NCBI RefSeq assembly: GCF_000208865.1
Contig: NC_018390.1
Location: 4,606,270-4,670,269, forward strand
Direction: 5' to 3'
Length of the DNA: 64,000 nucleotides
DNA from: Neospora caninum Liverpool
Lineage: Eukaryota; Apicomplexa; Conoidasida; Eucoccidiorida; Sarcocystidae
Made by a program: the position numbers and the translations under genes. Of the stretch, positions 13,527-25,505 are shown piece after piece. The notes below the pieces were generated by a model. That model was not told where the DNA came from, did no database searches, and worked only from the letters and a program-made list of their open reading frames with translations. Position 1 is the stretch's first letter; the number at the start of each line of letters is the position of its first letter.

Positions 13527-16500
13527 ATGTCTCACGGGGCAGTTTCGGGTGCGAGCTCGCGCGGACCGCACCGCAAGAGCAAAGTGGGAGCTCTCCTCAG
13601 CGAGTACTACAACCTCGATGAAGACACGGCTGAGTCGTCTGTGCAGTCCGCTGCAGGCGGCCTCATCCACCTGCCTGGAACGCGGCCGAGCCCAGGGGCG
13701 TTGATTGTGTCGAAACCTGTTCCCGACGCCCCGTCTGGCCTTTCTGCGGGGGGATCGCGGTCCGACCGCATTCCCGTTGACACAGGCTCTTGGAGCGCCG
13801 GCGCGGAGGCGAAAAGTTTCAAAGGCGCGCAGGCGCGGTTGCGCGGCGAGGACGCGGCTTCCGGGCGTCCAGAGAGCGCTTCCGGGGAGAGGTCAGAAGG
13901 CGCGCCCGAAGAGAAGGGCGGCAAGACCGACCTGGACAGCGAAAATTTCGACGTGCATGCGTTCTTTGCCTCGGCAGTCCACACGTCCTCGCTCCGGGAA
14001 CTGCTGCGGCGGAGCGTCCAGCTGGAAGAAGAGGTGCGGCGGTCCGAGGGCGAGCTCCAGACTCTCGTGTACGAGAACTACGGGAAGTTCTTGGACGCTG
14101 CAGAGACGGTGCGCTGCGTCAAGGAGGACATGCAGGCGCTCCAAGGCCACATGGCCCAGTTGGATTCCCGCGTCGACGCGATTGAAGGCTCGAGTCGCGA
14201 ACTCGATGAACTGGTGCGAGACCGCGCCGCAAGTATTGAGGAACTGGTCTCGTTCCGGCAACTCCTGGACAAGCTGCAGATCCTCTTCACGTTTCCCGAG
14301 GTTCTTCGCCGCCACTTGGCCAGTGGCGATGCGGAAACAGTCCTCTCCATCTACCTCCACATCCACCCTTTCCTCCAAGCTCAGCAGACGGCCTTGCCGC
14401 GCCTCCAGCGTCTTCAGCTCCTCGACGCGGACGCGACTTCCGTCTTCCGCTGCGCAAAGCGCCTGCTGAGCCAGCGCCTGGAACCGCCCGCCGGTGCGCT
14501 CGCTGGGGAGAAGTGCCCAGCTGCGCTTCCAGTGGGACAGGCTCGCGAGGCGCTGTCGTCCAAAGACGCCTCGAAGACGCTCATGCTCCTCCTCCAAGCT
14601 GACGAAGACCGCGCAGCCCTCCTGCAGCTCTACCACCGGAGCCGGACCCACGCGCTCGTCGAACTGATTCAGTGGATCTTTGACCAGGACCGCCTGCAGC
14701 GCGAGGCGGCGGCGGATCAGAAGCGCCAGGAGCAACAAGCTGCCGACGCGTCGGCCGCGCCTCCAGGGCGCTGGCAGGAGCCGAGCGCCCTGGAGGCCCC
14801 AAGCGGCGACAAAAACCCTCGAGGCGGAACGAGCGAAGCTTCTGGAGACCTCCGGCGGGGCTCGACTCTGCGGATGCTGGAAGTCGCATGCAGCAGCGTG
14901 TCCGAACGGCTCATGGGTCCGCTTGTCGATGCCGTTCACGACACGCTGCGCGTGCTGAGGGAAGACCAGGCACAGAACAGCGAGAAACACCAGGTGGACG
15001 AGGCGCAGGTGGGTGGGAAGCGCGCTCCGGGCAACGTCGGCAAGAAGACGGAGGGCGCGGAGGAACTCACTCCAGAAAACGCCGCCGTTTTGCAGGGGTT
15101 CCTCACGCCGCTGCTGCGGTCGGTCTTTGGCCGCGTCCTCGCGCTCCTCGCGTCCACCAACCCGCCGGCGGCTTCCGTCGTGGCCGCGGTCGATTCTCTC
15201 CGCGTGGCGTTTCGGCGGCTGCATGCAGTTCTCCCCGTCGCGCAGCAGCAGCAGTTGTCCGAAGAGTTCTTGAGTTTTTCCGACCAACTTCTCCAGCAAG
15301 AAATCGCCTTGGCCTTCAAGGAATCCTACATGCGCGCGGCTCAGGAACTCAGCGCTCTTCAGGTGTTCTGTCACCAACTGCAGCGTCCAAGCCTCGCTTC
15401 GCGGGAGGATACACCTCCCCAGGGCGCGGAGGGCCAGCACCGAGGAAGCCGGCTCGAAGCGGAGACGCAGCCGCTCGACGATGCAAAGACGGAAGAGGCT
15501 CTGCAGGCGCTCGCTCGCACCGAGCACGCCGTCCTCCTGCAAGGCTGCCTGACCCTGACGGATCTCCACCAGCTGGTCAACGGGGTGTGCGGAGAGAAGT
15601 CTGCGCAGGCCGATCGAGTCGTCAGCTCGGAAATTGTCGCGTGGACGGAAGGGTACTTTTCCCTCTTCATCCAGTGTCTCTTGCGACTCACGCGCGACAC
15701 CCCAGCGGCTCTGCAGGAACGCGTCGAGCAACGGATCGCGGCGGAGGACTTGCGGGAGGCTGAACTCGCCTGGTGCGAGAATCTGGAAACCGACCGACTG
15801 GCAAGTCGAAGGGACAACGTCGACTCTCGGGCCGGGAGAGTCCCGAGGCCTGCGCCGCGCCTCCCGCGCCGAACCCTCAAGGCGGGACTGTCTGCCGTGG
15901 AACGGCAAGTCACAGACGCTGTACTTACAGCCATCTTCACGCACCTCGTCTGTGCGGAGCGTGCGGGAACCGGCTGCGAGACTGACGACGCCCGGGACTC
16001 CCCGCGAGGACTGGGCAACAACGAGGGCGGGTGCGCCGCCGACTCGAACGGCTTCCTAGACGAAGGCCGAACTCTGTTCTGCCTCTTGATGATGCGGATG
16101 GGACGCCACCTGGAGTTACAGGGTCTCGGAAAGGTCGCAGCTGTCGCCATCGAACTGTTTCCTTCCTTCCCTGTCCACCGCCTCACTGCGTCCGTCGCGC
16201 CTCTGGCTGCGACCGAGCAGCCGGCCGAAGAGCCGGACCTGCCTGCGACCGACAAGAGCCCGCCCTTGCTGCTCCGTACGCGCTGGGCCTCTCAAGCTGT
16301 GCTGACGACTTACGTCTTCCACCGCGGTTTGGAAGGCGCTGCGCTCGCCACCGGCGCAATGCGAAACTTTGATTGCCTCCAGAACCTCGAGCAGCGACCG
16401 GATGCGCCGCACAACCCCGCTGGCGACGCGGCGGAGTCCGGCTTGGGCGGGAGTCCCGCGCGCCCGGTCTCGCGCGTGCCCGCGCACGAGCAGTTCCAAG

Positions 16501-17159
16501 TTTCGGGACTTCTAGACCCTCTTCTCCGGCTGCTGCATCGGTGCGACGCAGAGTGCGCGAAGCTCTTGGGGGAGCGGAAACACGGCGTGGGGAGTGCATG
16601 CGTGATGCCCAGCTCGGGCGCGGGGGCGAGTTCCGAGCAACACCATCAGCGGCGCATGGCACGACTCTTCGGACGGCGGCGGACGGTGATTGAAAAGGAA
16701 ATGGAGCGCCTGTTCGCGCGCAAACAAGCAGTCTTCTCGCAGGTTCCCTTCAACCGCACGAAAGCCGTCATGGGAATCTTCCGAACTGCCTCGCGTGCGC
16801 TCATCGAGTACCTCCGTAGTCAGCTCTTCAGCCGGTGGGCGGTCCGCCAGCTGCAGCTCGAGTGCGCTGCGGCCTCAGAACGCATTCGCGACCTCGTGGC
16901 GGCCGAGGACGGGTCTGTGGTGGACGGTCTCCTCGACGAAGTGACGGCGGTTGCTGTCTCGCGATGTGTCGAGCGCGCCCCCAGACCGCCGCTGCTTGGG
17001 CATGTGGGCGGTGCGGCTGCAGCTGCCGTCGCGGCTGCGGCTGCCGTCGCGGCGGCGGCTGCGGGCGGCGACCCTGAGGGCGACGACGTTCTCCTGGAGC
17101 AGAGCGTAGTGGAAGAAGTGTGCAAGCGGTGTCGGCGTAGGTCGGAAACCTTCCTCTAA
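13527..17159 (+). CDS. VPS51: VPS51 homologue, subunit of the GARP/EARP vesicle-tethering complexes
   Basis: A single uninterrupted frame of 1210 residues starts at ATG 13527. The N-terminus carries the short LLSEYYNLD element (about residues 23-31). Residues 140-260 form the Vps51 helical domain, with FDVHAFFASAVHTSSLRELL and QTLVYENYGKFLDAAETVRC, followed by a coiled coil (SSRELDELVRDRAASIEELV). This order matches VPS51/Fat-free proteins, where the QTLVYENYxKF block is diagnostic. VPS51 tethers endosome-derived vesicles to the trans-Golgi network with VPS52, VPS53 and VPS54. Human VPS51 is about 780 residues; the excess here lies in Ala/Gly/Glu-rich insertions and an Ala-Val tract near residues 1162-1180 coded by imperfect GCG/GCT/GTC repeats. 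Lack of introns is unusual beside its neighbours. The stop lies 352 bp from the convergent IFT81 stop. Confidence 0.88.
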   Translation: MSHGAVSGASSRGPHRKSKVGALLSEYYNLDEDTAESSVQSAAGGLIHLPGTRPSPGALIVSKPVPDAPSGLSAGGSRSDRIPVDTGSWSAGAEAKSFKGAQARLRGEDAASGRPESASGERSEGAPEEKGGKTDLDSENFDVHAFFASAVHTSSLRELLRRSVQLEEEVRRSEGELQTLVYENYGKFLDAAETVRCVKEDMQALQGHMAQLDSRVDAIEGSSRELDELVRDRAASIEELVSFRQLLDKLQILFTFPEVLRRHLASGDAETVLSIYLHIHPFLQAQQTALPRLQRLQLLDADATSVFRCAKRLLSQRLEPPAGALAGEKCPAALPVGQAREALSSKDASKTLMLLLQADEDRAALLQLYHRSRTHALVELIQWIFDQDRLQREAAADQKRQEQQAADASAAPPGRWQEPSALEAPSGDKNPRGGTSEASGDLRRGSTLRMLEVACSSVSERLMGPLVDAVHDTLRVLREDQAQNSEKHQVDEAQVGGKRAPGNVGKKTEGAEELTPENAAVLQGFLTPLLRSVFGRVLALLASTNPPAASVVAAVDSLRVAFRRLHAVLPVAQQQQLSEEFLSFSDQLLQQEIALAFKESYMRAAQELSALQVFCHQLQRPSLASREDTPPQGAEGQHRGSRLEAETQPLDDAKTEEALQALARTEHAVLLQGCLTLTDLHQLVNGVCGEKSAQADRVVSSEIVAWTEGYFSLFIQCLLRLTRDTPAALQERVEQRIAAEDLREAELAWCENLETDRLASRRDNVDSRAGRVPRPAPRLPRRTLKAGLSAVERQVTDAVLTAIFTHLVCAERAGTGCETDDARDSPRGLGNNEGGCAADSNGFLDEGRTLFCLLMMRMGRHLELQGLGKVAAVAIELFPSFPVHRLTASVAPLAATEQPAEEPDLPATDKSPPLLLRTRWASQAVLTTYVFHRGLEGAALATGAMRNFDCLQNLEQRPDAPHNPAGDAAESGLGGSPARPVSRVPAHEQFQVSGLLDPLLRLLHRCDAECAKLLGERKHGVGSACVMPSSGAGASSEQHHQRRMARLFGRRRTVIEKEMERLFARKQAVFSQVPFNRTKAVMGIFRTASRALIEYLRSQLFSRWAVRQLQLECAAASERIRDLVAAEDGSVVDGLLDEVTAVAVSRCVERAPRPPLLGHVGGAAAAAVAAAAAVAAAAAGGDPEGDDVLLEQSVVEEVCKRCRRRSETFL

Positions 17160-17510
17160 GTCGGGCCTTCTCTGGGGCCTCGGGTCTTTCTCTCGTCCGA
17201 AAAAGCAATTCGTAAACGAGGAAACCGGATCGCCAAACAGCGACGAGACTTTCTTCGCTCGTGAGGGACGGTCGAACCTTGGGACCGGTTACAACTTTTT
17301 TCTTAAGCTTTGTCCTTTTCTTTTCGAGAAACGCCCACTTTTGGCCGTTCCAGTCTCGGCGCACGGCGGGTGCGACACTTCGACTGGGACACGGCCTGGC
17401 GTTCGACTGACGTCCTTTTTAAAATCCCGAGGACAGTCAAGCGCGGCCACGCGGTACTTGCGCTCACCTCTAGCTTTGCCTCGAGGATTCGCAAAAGACT
17501 GCCGAGGAGC

Positions 17511-20500
17511 TCACACTGAAAAACGCAGGACATCCGCACAGCGCGGGGATCTGACTGGCTGAAGCAGCCGATTTTGCGACACACACGCCCTTCGAGAGCC
17601 CGGGCCTACTTGCCGGCTTCGCGCAGCTTCTGTCTTCAGCAGATGGCGCTCTTCTTGGCGCAGAGCTTCAGCTTGTTCCCCTGCTCGAGCGATCTGCCGC
17701 AAACCGACACGAGAGCCACAATCGCGGGAATCAGGTTGCTGCAACGTGATTAGGAATAGAGCACAAAGAAGTGTGTGTGTGTGTGTGTGTCGACTGTCGC
17801 GATATTTCCAGCGCGCGCGTTTCGCGGAGTGCTTCTGACACAGTCCGGGGAGCGTCGCTAGGTTGATGACCTGCGAAGCGAGCATGTGCGGACTTCACCG
17901 CAAACTGCCCCAGCACCCCTTGGAGTCTCCGTGGCAGGCTCTTCACTCACGGGGTTGATACACGCTTGATGAGAAGGGACGTACTGCTGCTTGGAGGAAT
18001 GCGGAGAACGTGGCATACTGCGCACTGTATGTCTCTTGTCCTTGGTCACACCTTTGCTCTTTCTCAGCTCTTTCGAGGAACTGCACTGCCTTCTTGCACT
18101 CTAGGCTGCTCTCGTGTTGCTCGGCAACGAGCGCTTCAATGCCTGCCTGCAACACACAGCCCCAGAAATCCCGTTCTTCTCGTCGGTGTGTGCGTGACAC
18201 GCGTGCGACTTTTGAACCCTCCTCGTCTCCCTGGCACTCCGTTTCCCCAGAAGAGAGTGTCGGAGGCCCAGAAAACCGAAACACTTTTGAGCTTCGGGGA
18301 AAGGGAGGAGCTAAGAAATCGCCGGGAAACAGATGCAGGAGACGCTGGCGAAAGGAGAACGACTTTTGCAAGCGCTTCGAAGACACCAGGAAAAGTTGAG
18401 GCCTTCGCAGTGTGCGTCCAAACACGCACCTGAAGAGCCGCCACTGTAGCTCTTAAGCTTTCCACGGGTTTCTCGAGTTCTGCAGTGTGAAGAAAACGCA
18501 GGATAACTTGTTTTCATGAACGAATGGACATTCGTCGAGCGTCGCAGCGGCTGTCTCGAAGAGAACGGCCAGGAGCGCACCTGCTTTGAGGTCGAGGTAT
18601 GCCTTTTTCTTCGCGTCATACACGCGTTTCAGTTCCTGAGGCAAGTGCGGCATGGAACAACGGGTTCTTGGTGGATGCACTGCCGAGCCCGTTTTCTATT
18701 GGAAGGAGACATGCAGCGCTCTGCCTTACGGACGAGTGGTTTCTTTCTCGTGCATTGTCTCAGATCACAGCTAATCGGAGAGCAAGTACACATCGAGTGC
18801 CGACCCAACGCACAACGGGAAAGGTCGCGCCCACAAGGTGCCGTGTCACCACCCTTAACCCAACAACACCATCCGTTCACCGTCTCTTGCATTACCGCTT
18901 CCTCCTCCTTTTTTCTGTCGACTTGCTCGAGAAGAGGTGCGAGTTCCTCGCGCGCTTTCTTTCTCTCCTGCTCAACCCTGCTGCGGACCTCATCCAGACG
19001 CTGGAGCACGTCGCCTGCAACGCCGGCGGCCATACCCCGCAGAGACAGAACGGCTGCGAAACGCATCAACGAGCAGAGGCGTTTTCTTTTGCCCTCGCTG
19101 CACGCAGCAGAGGGATTGTCTCCTGATGCAGAGGATGTTGAGTTGTTGCGGCTCTGCTTTGTCCTGAACGCGACTCAATGAATCACAACTTCTTCCTCAA
19201 TGTTGAAAAGGGCATAGAGACTTTTCGGGATGCACATACATGCATGTTGTCTCGTATATACGGAACAGGAGTCTCTTCCCTTCTGGAAGGACATCAGGGC
19301 GGTGTAGGGAAGGATCGGTGTGGACGGTTCACGTTCGTGTTTTTGGCTGTGTGTTCTCGCAGAGTTCGCTCTTCGTGGCAGATGCTGGGACCACTCACTC
19401 CTTTCGCGTACGGCTGCGGCGAGCGACGCGTCGACGCTTTTCAGTTCCACCTGCCTCTCTTGGAAGCCGTGGACGCCGCGCTCACGGACGAGGTCTTCTA
19501 TCGCTTTCTGCTCCAAAGGAAAGACCAACGTGCAGCAAGTGGAAAAAATCCGAGGATGTGCAGTCATGGCTGGGTTGGACGCAGAGCCGAGCACGTCGGC
19601 AGAGCCAGTGCGATGTGTCGGATTCTCTGCTTGCCTGAAGCGAAACATTCCTGTCTTTCACCGCAACCAGCTTCGCGTTTCGTTCCTGAAGTCCGCGTGC
19701 AAACACATGACCGTCGACGGACAGACTGCACACATCGGGTTCGCTGTCATCGGCGAGACTTTCCCGACGCTGTGGGGGAACCCGAGGCTAGAAAATCGTC
19801 GGCGGGTGAGCGAAGCTCGGCACAAATTGCAGCGTTGCCGATCGCCGCACCCCTTCCGGCAGACGAAGGGACTCTCACAGCGTTAGCTTCCTCGGCCGCC
19901 GCTTCCTTGAGTTTCAGTGTTTTGAACAGGTTGGTCTTTTGCCGAAGCATGTCAGCGTACTGGGCCACAAACGCAGGCAAGAAAGCGTGCGGTCTTGAGG
20001 CTGCCTCCGGTCTCTGTGGAGAAGCCCATAGGCATCCATGGCTTTGCCGGGGGGTAGCAGAACAGAGAACCGCCCCCGGGAAGGTACTGGCTATAACAAG
20101 TAGATATAAAACTAAACCAGACATCCCAGCGGTAGTTAAATATCGTGTCACGAGGAGAACTCAGTTTCGGAAAATAAGCTTGGCCTGCAGTGAGGAACCA
20201 CGGCCCCCCAACAAGATCGGCAGTGCGGAGAAGGCGGTGGGACTTTTGAGTTCAGCGCACTGGAGTCGATCCGGACAAGGACGAGCCCTCGTTTTCTTGA
20301 ACCTAACCCATCAACGACCCGACTGCTCAGGGGGCTTCCCTGGATAAAGAAGAGGAGTTGCCCGGTGGATGCTGCGGGCCGGAGACCTTGAGACTGCTTT
20401 GGGAGAGCCTTACCGTTGCAAATTCTTCTTTGCTCATAAAACAGTAGCCGCGGGCAGTTTTGAACTCGTTTTCAGCGGCAGAGCGCTTCAGGGTGGCGGC

Positions 20501-23500
20501 ATGCTGCGCTGCCAGTTTTCGCTGAACTTCCTGCTCCAGCGACTTCTTTTTCTCAACCAGAAGCTGAAGCTGCAGCGCACCCAGCATCGAGGAGAAAAAC
20601 GCCCTGGGTGAACGCAACGTACGGTGGCTTCACGAGCGCAAAATACGCCTCCCCTTAACCTTGTGAAGGGACACACTTGCTGTCTGTAGACCTTGAGCTT
20701 GGTTTCATCCACCTGCAGCGCAGCAGAAGAAACAATTTCTGTGTGACGGGGACTCAGAGAAGTCGCTGTTCCAGGTGTGACGACGTCGCCTTCCAGTTCA
20801 TTGTCAAGGACATCTTACACCAGAATCTATCGATATCTGCATTCCTACCCTGGTCACAACGACACGTGCCAAGAGCCACATTCTTGTATCCATACTCACA
20901 CAAACATGCATATTCAAATACACCCGCACGCACTCACATATATAGGTATAACCATAAATATATATATGTCTATTCGGACATTTATGTGCATGCACGGAGG
21001 GAAATAGCTCTGCAGTGTACCTCTTCGCCGGAAGCGGCCTGGGTCGCGCGGGTCTCTTCCTGCAAGCTGGCCAACTCGCATTGCAATTCCAGGAGAGTCT
21101 CCTGTCGGGGCGGTGGCCCTGAAGCGGCCTCGTTCACCTGCAGAAAAAACGCTCACCGACGGCATACACTGCCAGGTTTATCAAAACACGTTTGAAGCCG
21201 CGCAGCAAAAATGAGGGCTTTCATTCGTCGACAGTGGGGAATGCAGAGGAAGCCGAACGTTCAGAAGAAGAAATGCTTCGCGTCCTGTGCATTTTCCTAC
21301 CTCAACTAGACGCTGTTGCTTTTGCTGGAGCTGGCGAACACAAGAAGCAAAAGCTTCTTCGGTCCTTCTTTCTTCCTTATGGAGTACTTCAAGGAATTCC
21401 TTGGTACCTCGTTCCGGGTCACCCGTCAGAGCTTGCAGCGCCTGCAGCTGATTCCTGGTTGTGTCCAGTTGATCTGTCAAGTAGTCGAAATAGTCCGTCT
21501 GTTGCTGGGATCTACTCGACAACCATGTTTTGTACACACAGCCGAGCAGCCCGTAAAAAGCTGGCGGGGGCGCTTCCGTGTGGATTACGAGTCCGGTGTG
21601 TGGTGGAGGAAATGGGTGCGCTCTTTACCTGAAGGCAAGGGTTGTCTCTTCAACTTGCGCCATCCTCAGTTCCCTCGCCACGCTGAGGAAGCTCGTCAGA
21701 TAACCCTGTCCAGAGATGAAGAGACCAACCACCAGTCCATGCAGGCGCGACTGGGGATCGATAAACGTCTCTAACGTGTCTCAAAAAAAACACATACCTC
21801 TGTTTCTGGTTTCTGCTTCAGCTTCTCAATTTTCTCGCACAGCAAAAACTTCTCTGTCAAACAGCCACTCAGAAGTCCAGAAAAGGCCCCTTTGCCAAAG
21901 CTCCCTTGCCCACTGCGTTCGGCCAGGTCCGTCGATATTCGTTGTCCTCGCAGTGAGTCTCGTTTCTGCCTCACTGACGCGCCCGGCCCCGCAACATCTC
22001 CCGTTTCTAACCTTTTTCGAGTCGCTGTATTTCCTGCTTGCAATCGGTGAAGCCTCCACTTTTGCTCTGGGCTTGTTCCATCGAAGAATGGAAGATTTTG
22101 AACTTTTCCTGCAGCTCTTTGTACTCATGATACGCGTCTGCCAAGTGGCTGTCTTTCGCCAGGAACTCGACTGGAACATCGATATTCACCAGGAATTTCG
22201 CTAGGTAAGCTCTGAGCGCAGGGAGTGTTTGCAACGACACATCAAGCCGGCAACCCTTTCCTTTTTTGTGGTCGGTGAAACGTGCAGTGCGTCCTGTTGA
22301 GTATCTGACAGTAAAAAAAGTTTACTGGGGAGGAGACAACCGCCTCCCGGGAATCTGCAGTTCAGAACTGCTCAGACCCTGGATACGCCTTCCCAATTTA
22401 TCGCGGTGAGGAACCCACATGGGTCCGTATTCGCAGCTGTGCTGGCTGCACTAGAGCATCTCTACCGACAAGCATAGGGGTAATGCACTGTACTGTTCAG
22501 TGCAGCTCACCGCTTTCTGTGGCGGTCGAGGTTAGTCAGAAGCCAATGAAGAAGGGGATGGACAGTGTCCTTCTCGCCAGAGAGGAATGACCTCTCAAAC
22601 TCTCTTGCACGTGCCACACCACAGTACACAGAGTGTTGTACCGATATTGCGTCGCTAGCGAGTCGACGTAGAACGGTGCGTCTGGAGGATCGCGATCGGA
22701 CTAGCACCAGGTACTAAAGTGTTGTTGCTAGGGTAACTGTGCAAGCGCCAGCCCAACCTGTACAAAAATATATACTCGTAAATGCACTACCAGGTGAGGC
22801 GAATGGAGGGCCTATACAAAACTGTAGGCCGTCAGGTGATTGCCTCGTTCACCTGTTTAGCTACCTAGAGGAGGCGAGGTGAGCCCCTGGCCAAGTAAAT
22901 TTCTTATGCACTTAATTCCGCTTGACATACTAGTAAAACGAAGCATTGTAACCAAGTACGTGAACTGCTTCCGCAACCCGCAGCTTGCCAAGTAAATTCC
23001 GTATGTACTTTTATTCCACTTGACATACTCGTCAAACGAAGCATTGTAACCAAGTACGTGAACTGCTTCCGCAACCCGCAGCTTGCCAAGTAAATTCCTT
23101 ATGTACTTAATTCCACTTGACATACTCGTCAAACGGAGCTTTGTAACCAAGTACGTGAACTGCTTCCGCAACCCGTAGGAAGAACGACTCCGAGCTTTCT
23201 TTGCGGAAGTCAACTTTGTGCCTTTCGGGGTCCACGAAAGCCAACACTTTGCTCACAGTTTCTAGGAGATCTTGCCTGTCAAGAGGAAAACGCCACATTC
23301 CAGAGGCAGCAGTGGACTGGGCTCATCAGAGGCAGCATTCCCGTTTTTGGCATAAAGTGGCATCTGATTGGTATTGTATGCCTTGAGTACGTAAGGACAG
23401 GAAAGGTTAACCGCTCGCAGGCGATGAGCGTCATGGTGGAATGCAGCGTGAGTAGCCTTTGCTGTCGGTGGTGGGTTGGGCTACTCGCCGCTTACGGTTT

Positions 23501-23593
23501 TTCTTGATCAAATGTCAGGAGACTGGTTTTCATGGAGAAGGGAGGCTTGTTCAGCCCTTCAACAATTTCTTTTATCATTTGTGCCGACGTCAT
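17511..23593 (-). CDS. IFT81: Intraflagellar transport protein 81 (IFT-B core subunit)
   Basis: Nineteen phase-consistent exons (high to low): 23496-23593, 23126-23275, 22511-22603, 22012-22211, 21798-21853, 21629-21705, 21301-21511, 21021-21137, 20677-20712, 20414-20569, 19879-19959, 19635-19685, 19399-19507, 18896-19053, 18581-18635, 18430-18479, 18052-18146, 17951-18017, 17511-17738. The product is about 695 residues; human IFT81 has 676. The N-terminal calponin-homology-like domain reads KEIVEGLNKPPFSMKTSLL, then DLLETVSKVLAFVDPERHK, then VHPLLHWLLTNLDRHRKRAY with KFLVNIDVPVEFL. The rest is coiled coil, as expected for the IFT74 partner. IFT81 binds tubulin through its N-terminal domain and builds flagella; in coccidia only microgametes have these. 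The third exon may start at 22654 instead of 22603, adding 17 residues. The intron after 19635 uses a GC donor. The last two exons are the least certain. Confidence 0.9.
17771..17790. repeat. (GT)10 microsatellite in the last IFT81 intron
   Basis: Ten perfect GT units lie inside the intron between the exons 17951-18017 and 17511-17738. Such a run is prone to length change between strains. Confidence 0.9.
22891..23178. repeat. Tandem repeat, about 2.9 copies of a 97-98 bp unit spanning an IFT81 exon-intron junction
   Basis: Units start at 22891, 22988 and 23086. Each begins ccaagtaaat on the plus strand and differs from the others at only a few bases. On the minus strand each unit holds the 3' end of IFT81 exon 2 (coding RVAEAVHVLGY), its 5' splice site (GA|GTATGTC) and the first intron bases. 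The genuine coding copy is the third (23086-23178), which runs on into the exon. The other two lie in the intron, so three near-identical donor sites occur in a row. Confidence 0.92.
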
Positions 23594-25505
23594 TGTGGCG
23601 TAGCAAAAGCGCACCAAGAAATGCAGTGGCACCGACTCCCCTCGCAAACCTTCCCCCAATGATGGTAGTACGACGATTTTGCGGTTCTGTTTACTGAGAC
23701 GTTTTTAGAGTATCACTAGTGCAACTTGAACTTTTCTCTTTGTGGCTTTCGAAAGCTGTCTCTGGTGGCAACTGTGCCCAGGCAGCCCAACGTGCGCTGT
23801 TTTTGCAAAGCTTGGGTAACGCGACATTCAGAGCCACAAACACGGCCTTGCACGAAAGTCTTTTCGGGGAGAACCCACGCTGACCAGGGTTCTCTTTCCT
23901 CTACCAGATGTCCTGTATTCCTAGCAACAAGAAAAATTGAAAATAAGGCTCGTTCCGGGTACTGTGGCCTGCAGAAGAAGTTGATACGTTGCCTTTTCCA
24001 AGACAAGGAACACTCAGAATAATACTTGGAGGAACCTTGCGGAGTACCTTCGAGTGACCGGGATAACAATTCTTGCGGAGATCAGAAACGAACAGAGTTT
24101 TATCCGTCGGCCACAGTTGCAGAAGGAAGAATTCCAGGCAGCGGCGTGTGCATTACAGCCCTTTATTCGACATAATATTCAATAAATGAAAGAAGGCGTA
24201 GACGCAAAATCATTTCGACATTGAGGGACACGAATCCGACGTTTATCTCTATTAAGGTCAGTCCTTCGTGAAATGAGGAAGGTGGCATGTTCTGAAACAT
24301 GCTTGCCATTTGTCCAACACGATCCACCCTTCTGTTCTCCTCACGTTCTTCGCCCTTTCTTCGGAAAATCGATGCGAGCTTCGATGCTTGATGTTTAGCT
24401 CCTACGCTGACTCACCCCAGGTGATGAGCCCCCGTGATGACAGTAATGAATGTATGGAATGTTGCCTGGCATGGCGCTTCCGTTACGTCTGAGCAACTCA
24501 CTTGAGGTGCGGATGATGGAATGAAAAATACTGACATGCTTCAAATCTAGCAGATATACTTTTCGAATCTCGGTTGGTTCACGCCCATAACAGTAGATGT
24601 GATTTTTGAATCGGTCTTAACAGCCGATCGCTACCCTAGCACACAAGTTGTCCAGTCTTACAGTAAGAGGAGCACTCATGAGTGTGTTCAAGGTGAAGAT
24701 TGACAGGATGGTACAAAGTGAAGGCAACTCGAATCTACACTTCGTACGAGTGGTACTAACTGTCACCGGCTGTAAATCACGTGTCAGCAAAAACTGTCAG
24801 CACGCAGGACTCGGAAGCCCACCCTGCAGATCATCCTGTTATGAGCAAACGCAACTGCATTAACGCATACATTCGGGGTGAGGTTCGAAGAAAATTCACT
24901 TCCATTCGTTATTTTCGTTTCATGGTCGGGTGCGTAGTGCAGATTCGTCAATTAACGGATGCTCTCAGTCTTGGTCTGTAGAGCAGCCGCGTGGTGTCTG
25001 CTGTGTGCCACGATACCGAACTCTAGCCACCGCACACTGTCCAAAGGGAGGCTTGTTTCACGTCATTCACGGTAACGACAGCACGCTTTTGCTGGTTGTC
25101 AGAAAAAACTATGACGGAGGGTTCTGACTCGGATGAAAACTCCACACCACTATAGGCCTTGAGCCTCCCTCGTTACGTAGGCGTTGTACGTTCGAGTTTC
25201 GAATCAATTGCTCCCCTTGCCTGAACACCTCCATTTCTCAGTTACCTAAAGCGTAGGAACCCGACAGAAGTTAGAGCAATCATTGAAAGAACCCGTCACC
25301 CGACAAAACCATATATCTGCCGTCTAGAAGTGCTCCAAGCCTGTGAGCTTCAACTGCCCCCCTTGTGACTAAGAACTGCAGTCAGACACACCAAAATAGA
25401 CGTATCAAATCGGAAAAAGGCATGAAGGAAGAACAACTGCCACACAGGTGTCGAAGAACGCCTCAAGCGACGGCCGATCTGAGATAGTGCGTTTGAGCTT
25501 CAGCA
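23594..25505. other. Intergenic region between IFT81 and the ankyrin gene
   Basis: About 1.9 kb, with the IFT81 promoter side near 23.6-24.1 kb and the 3' end of the ankyrin gene near 25.5 kb. No frame here has motifs or good splice partners, and I see no RNA gene. Confidence 0.45.

Noticed and set aside
14888..15763. 291-codon plus-strand frame inside VPS51
   Set aside because: Alternative frame of a confirmed coding region; Arg/Ala/Gly-rich noise.
13893..15944. 683-codon open frame on the minus strand
   Set aside because: It lies entirely antisense to VPS51. GC-rich coding DNA with strong third-position bias often gives such shadows; no motif is present.
20881..21000. AT-rich stretch with tata-like repeats
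   Set aside because: It lies in an IFT81 intron, so a TATA-box reading is not supported.
22857..23213. 118-codon minus-strand frame with internal repeats
   Set aside because: It is a different frame through the tandem triplication at the IFT81 splice site, not a separate repeat protein.
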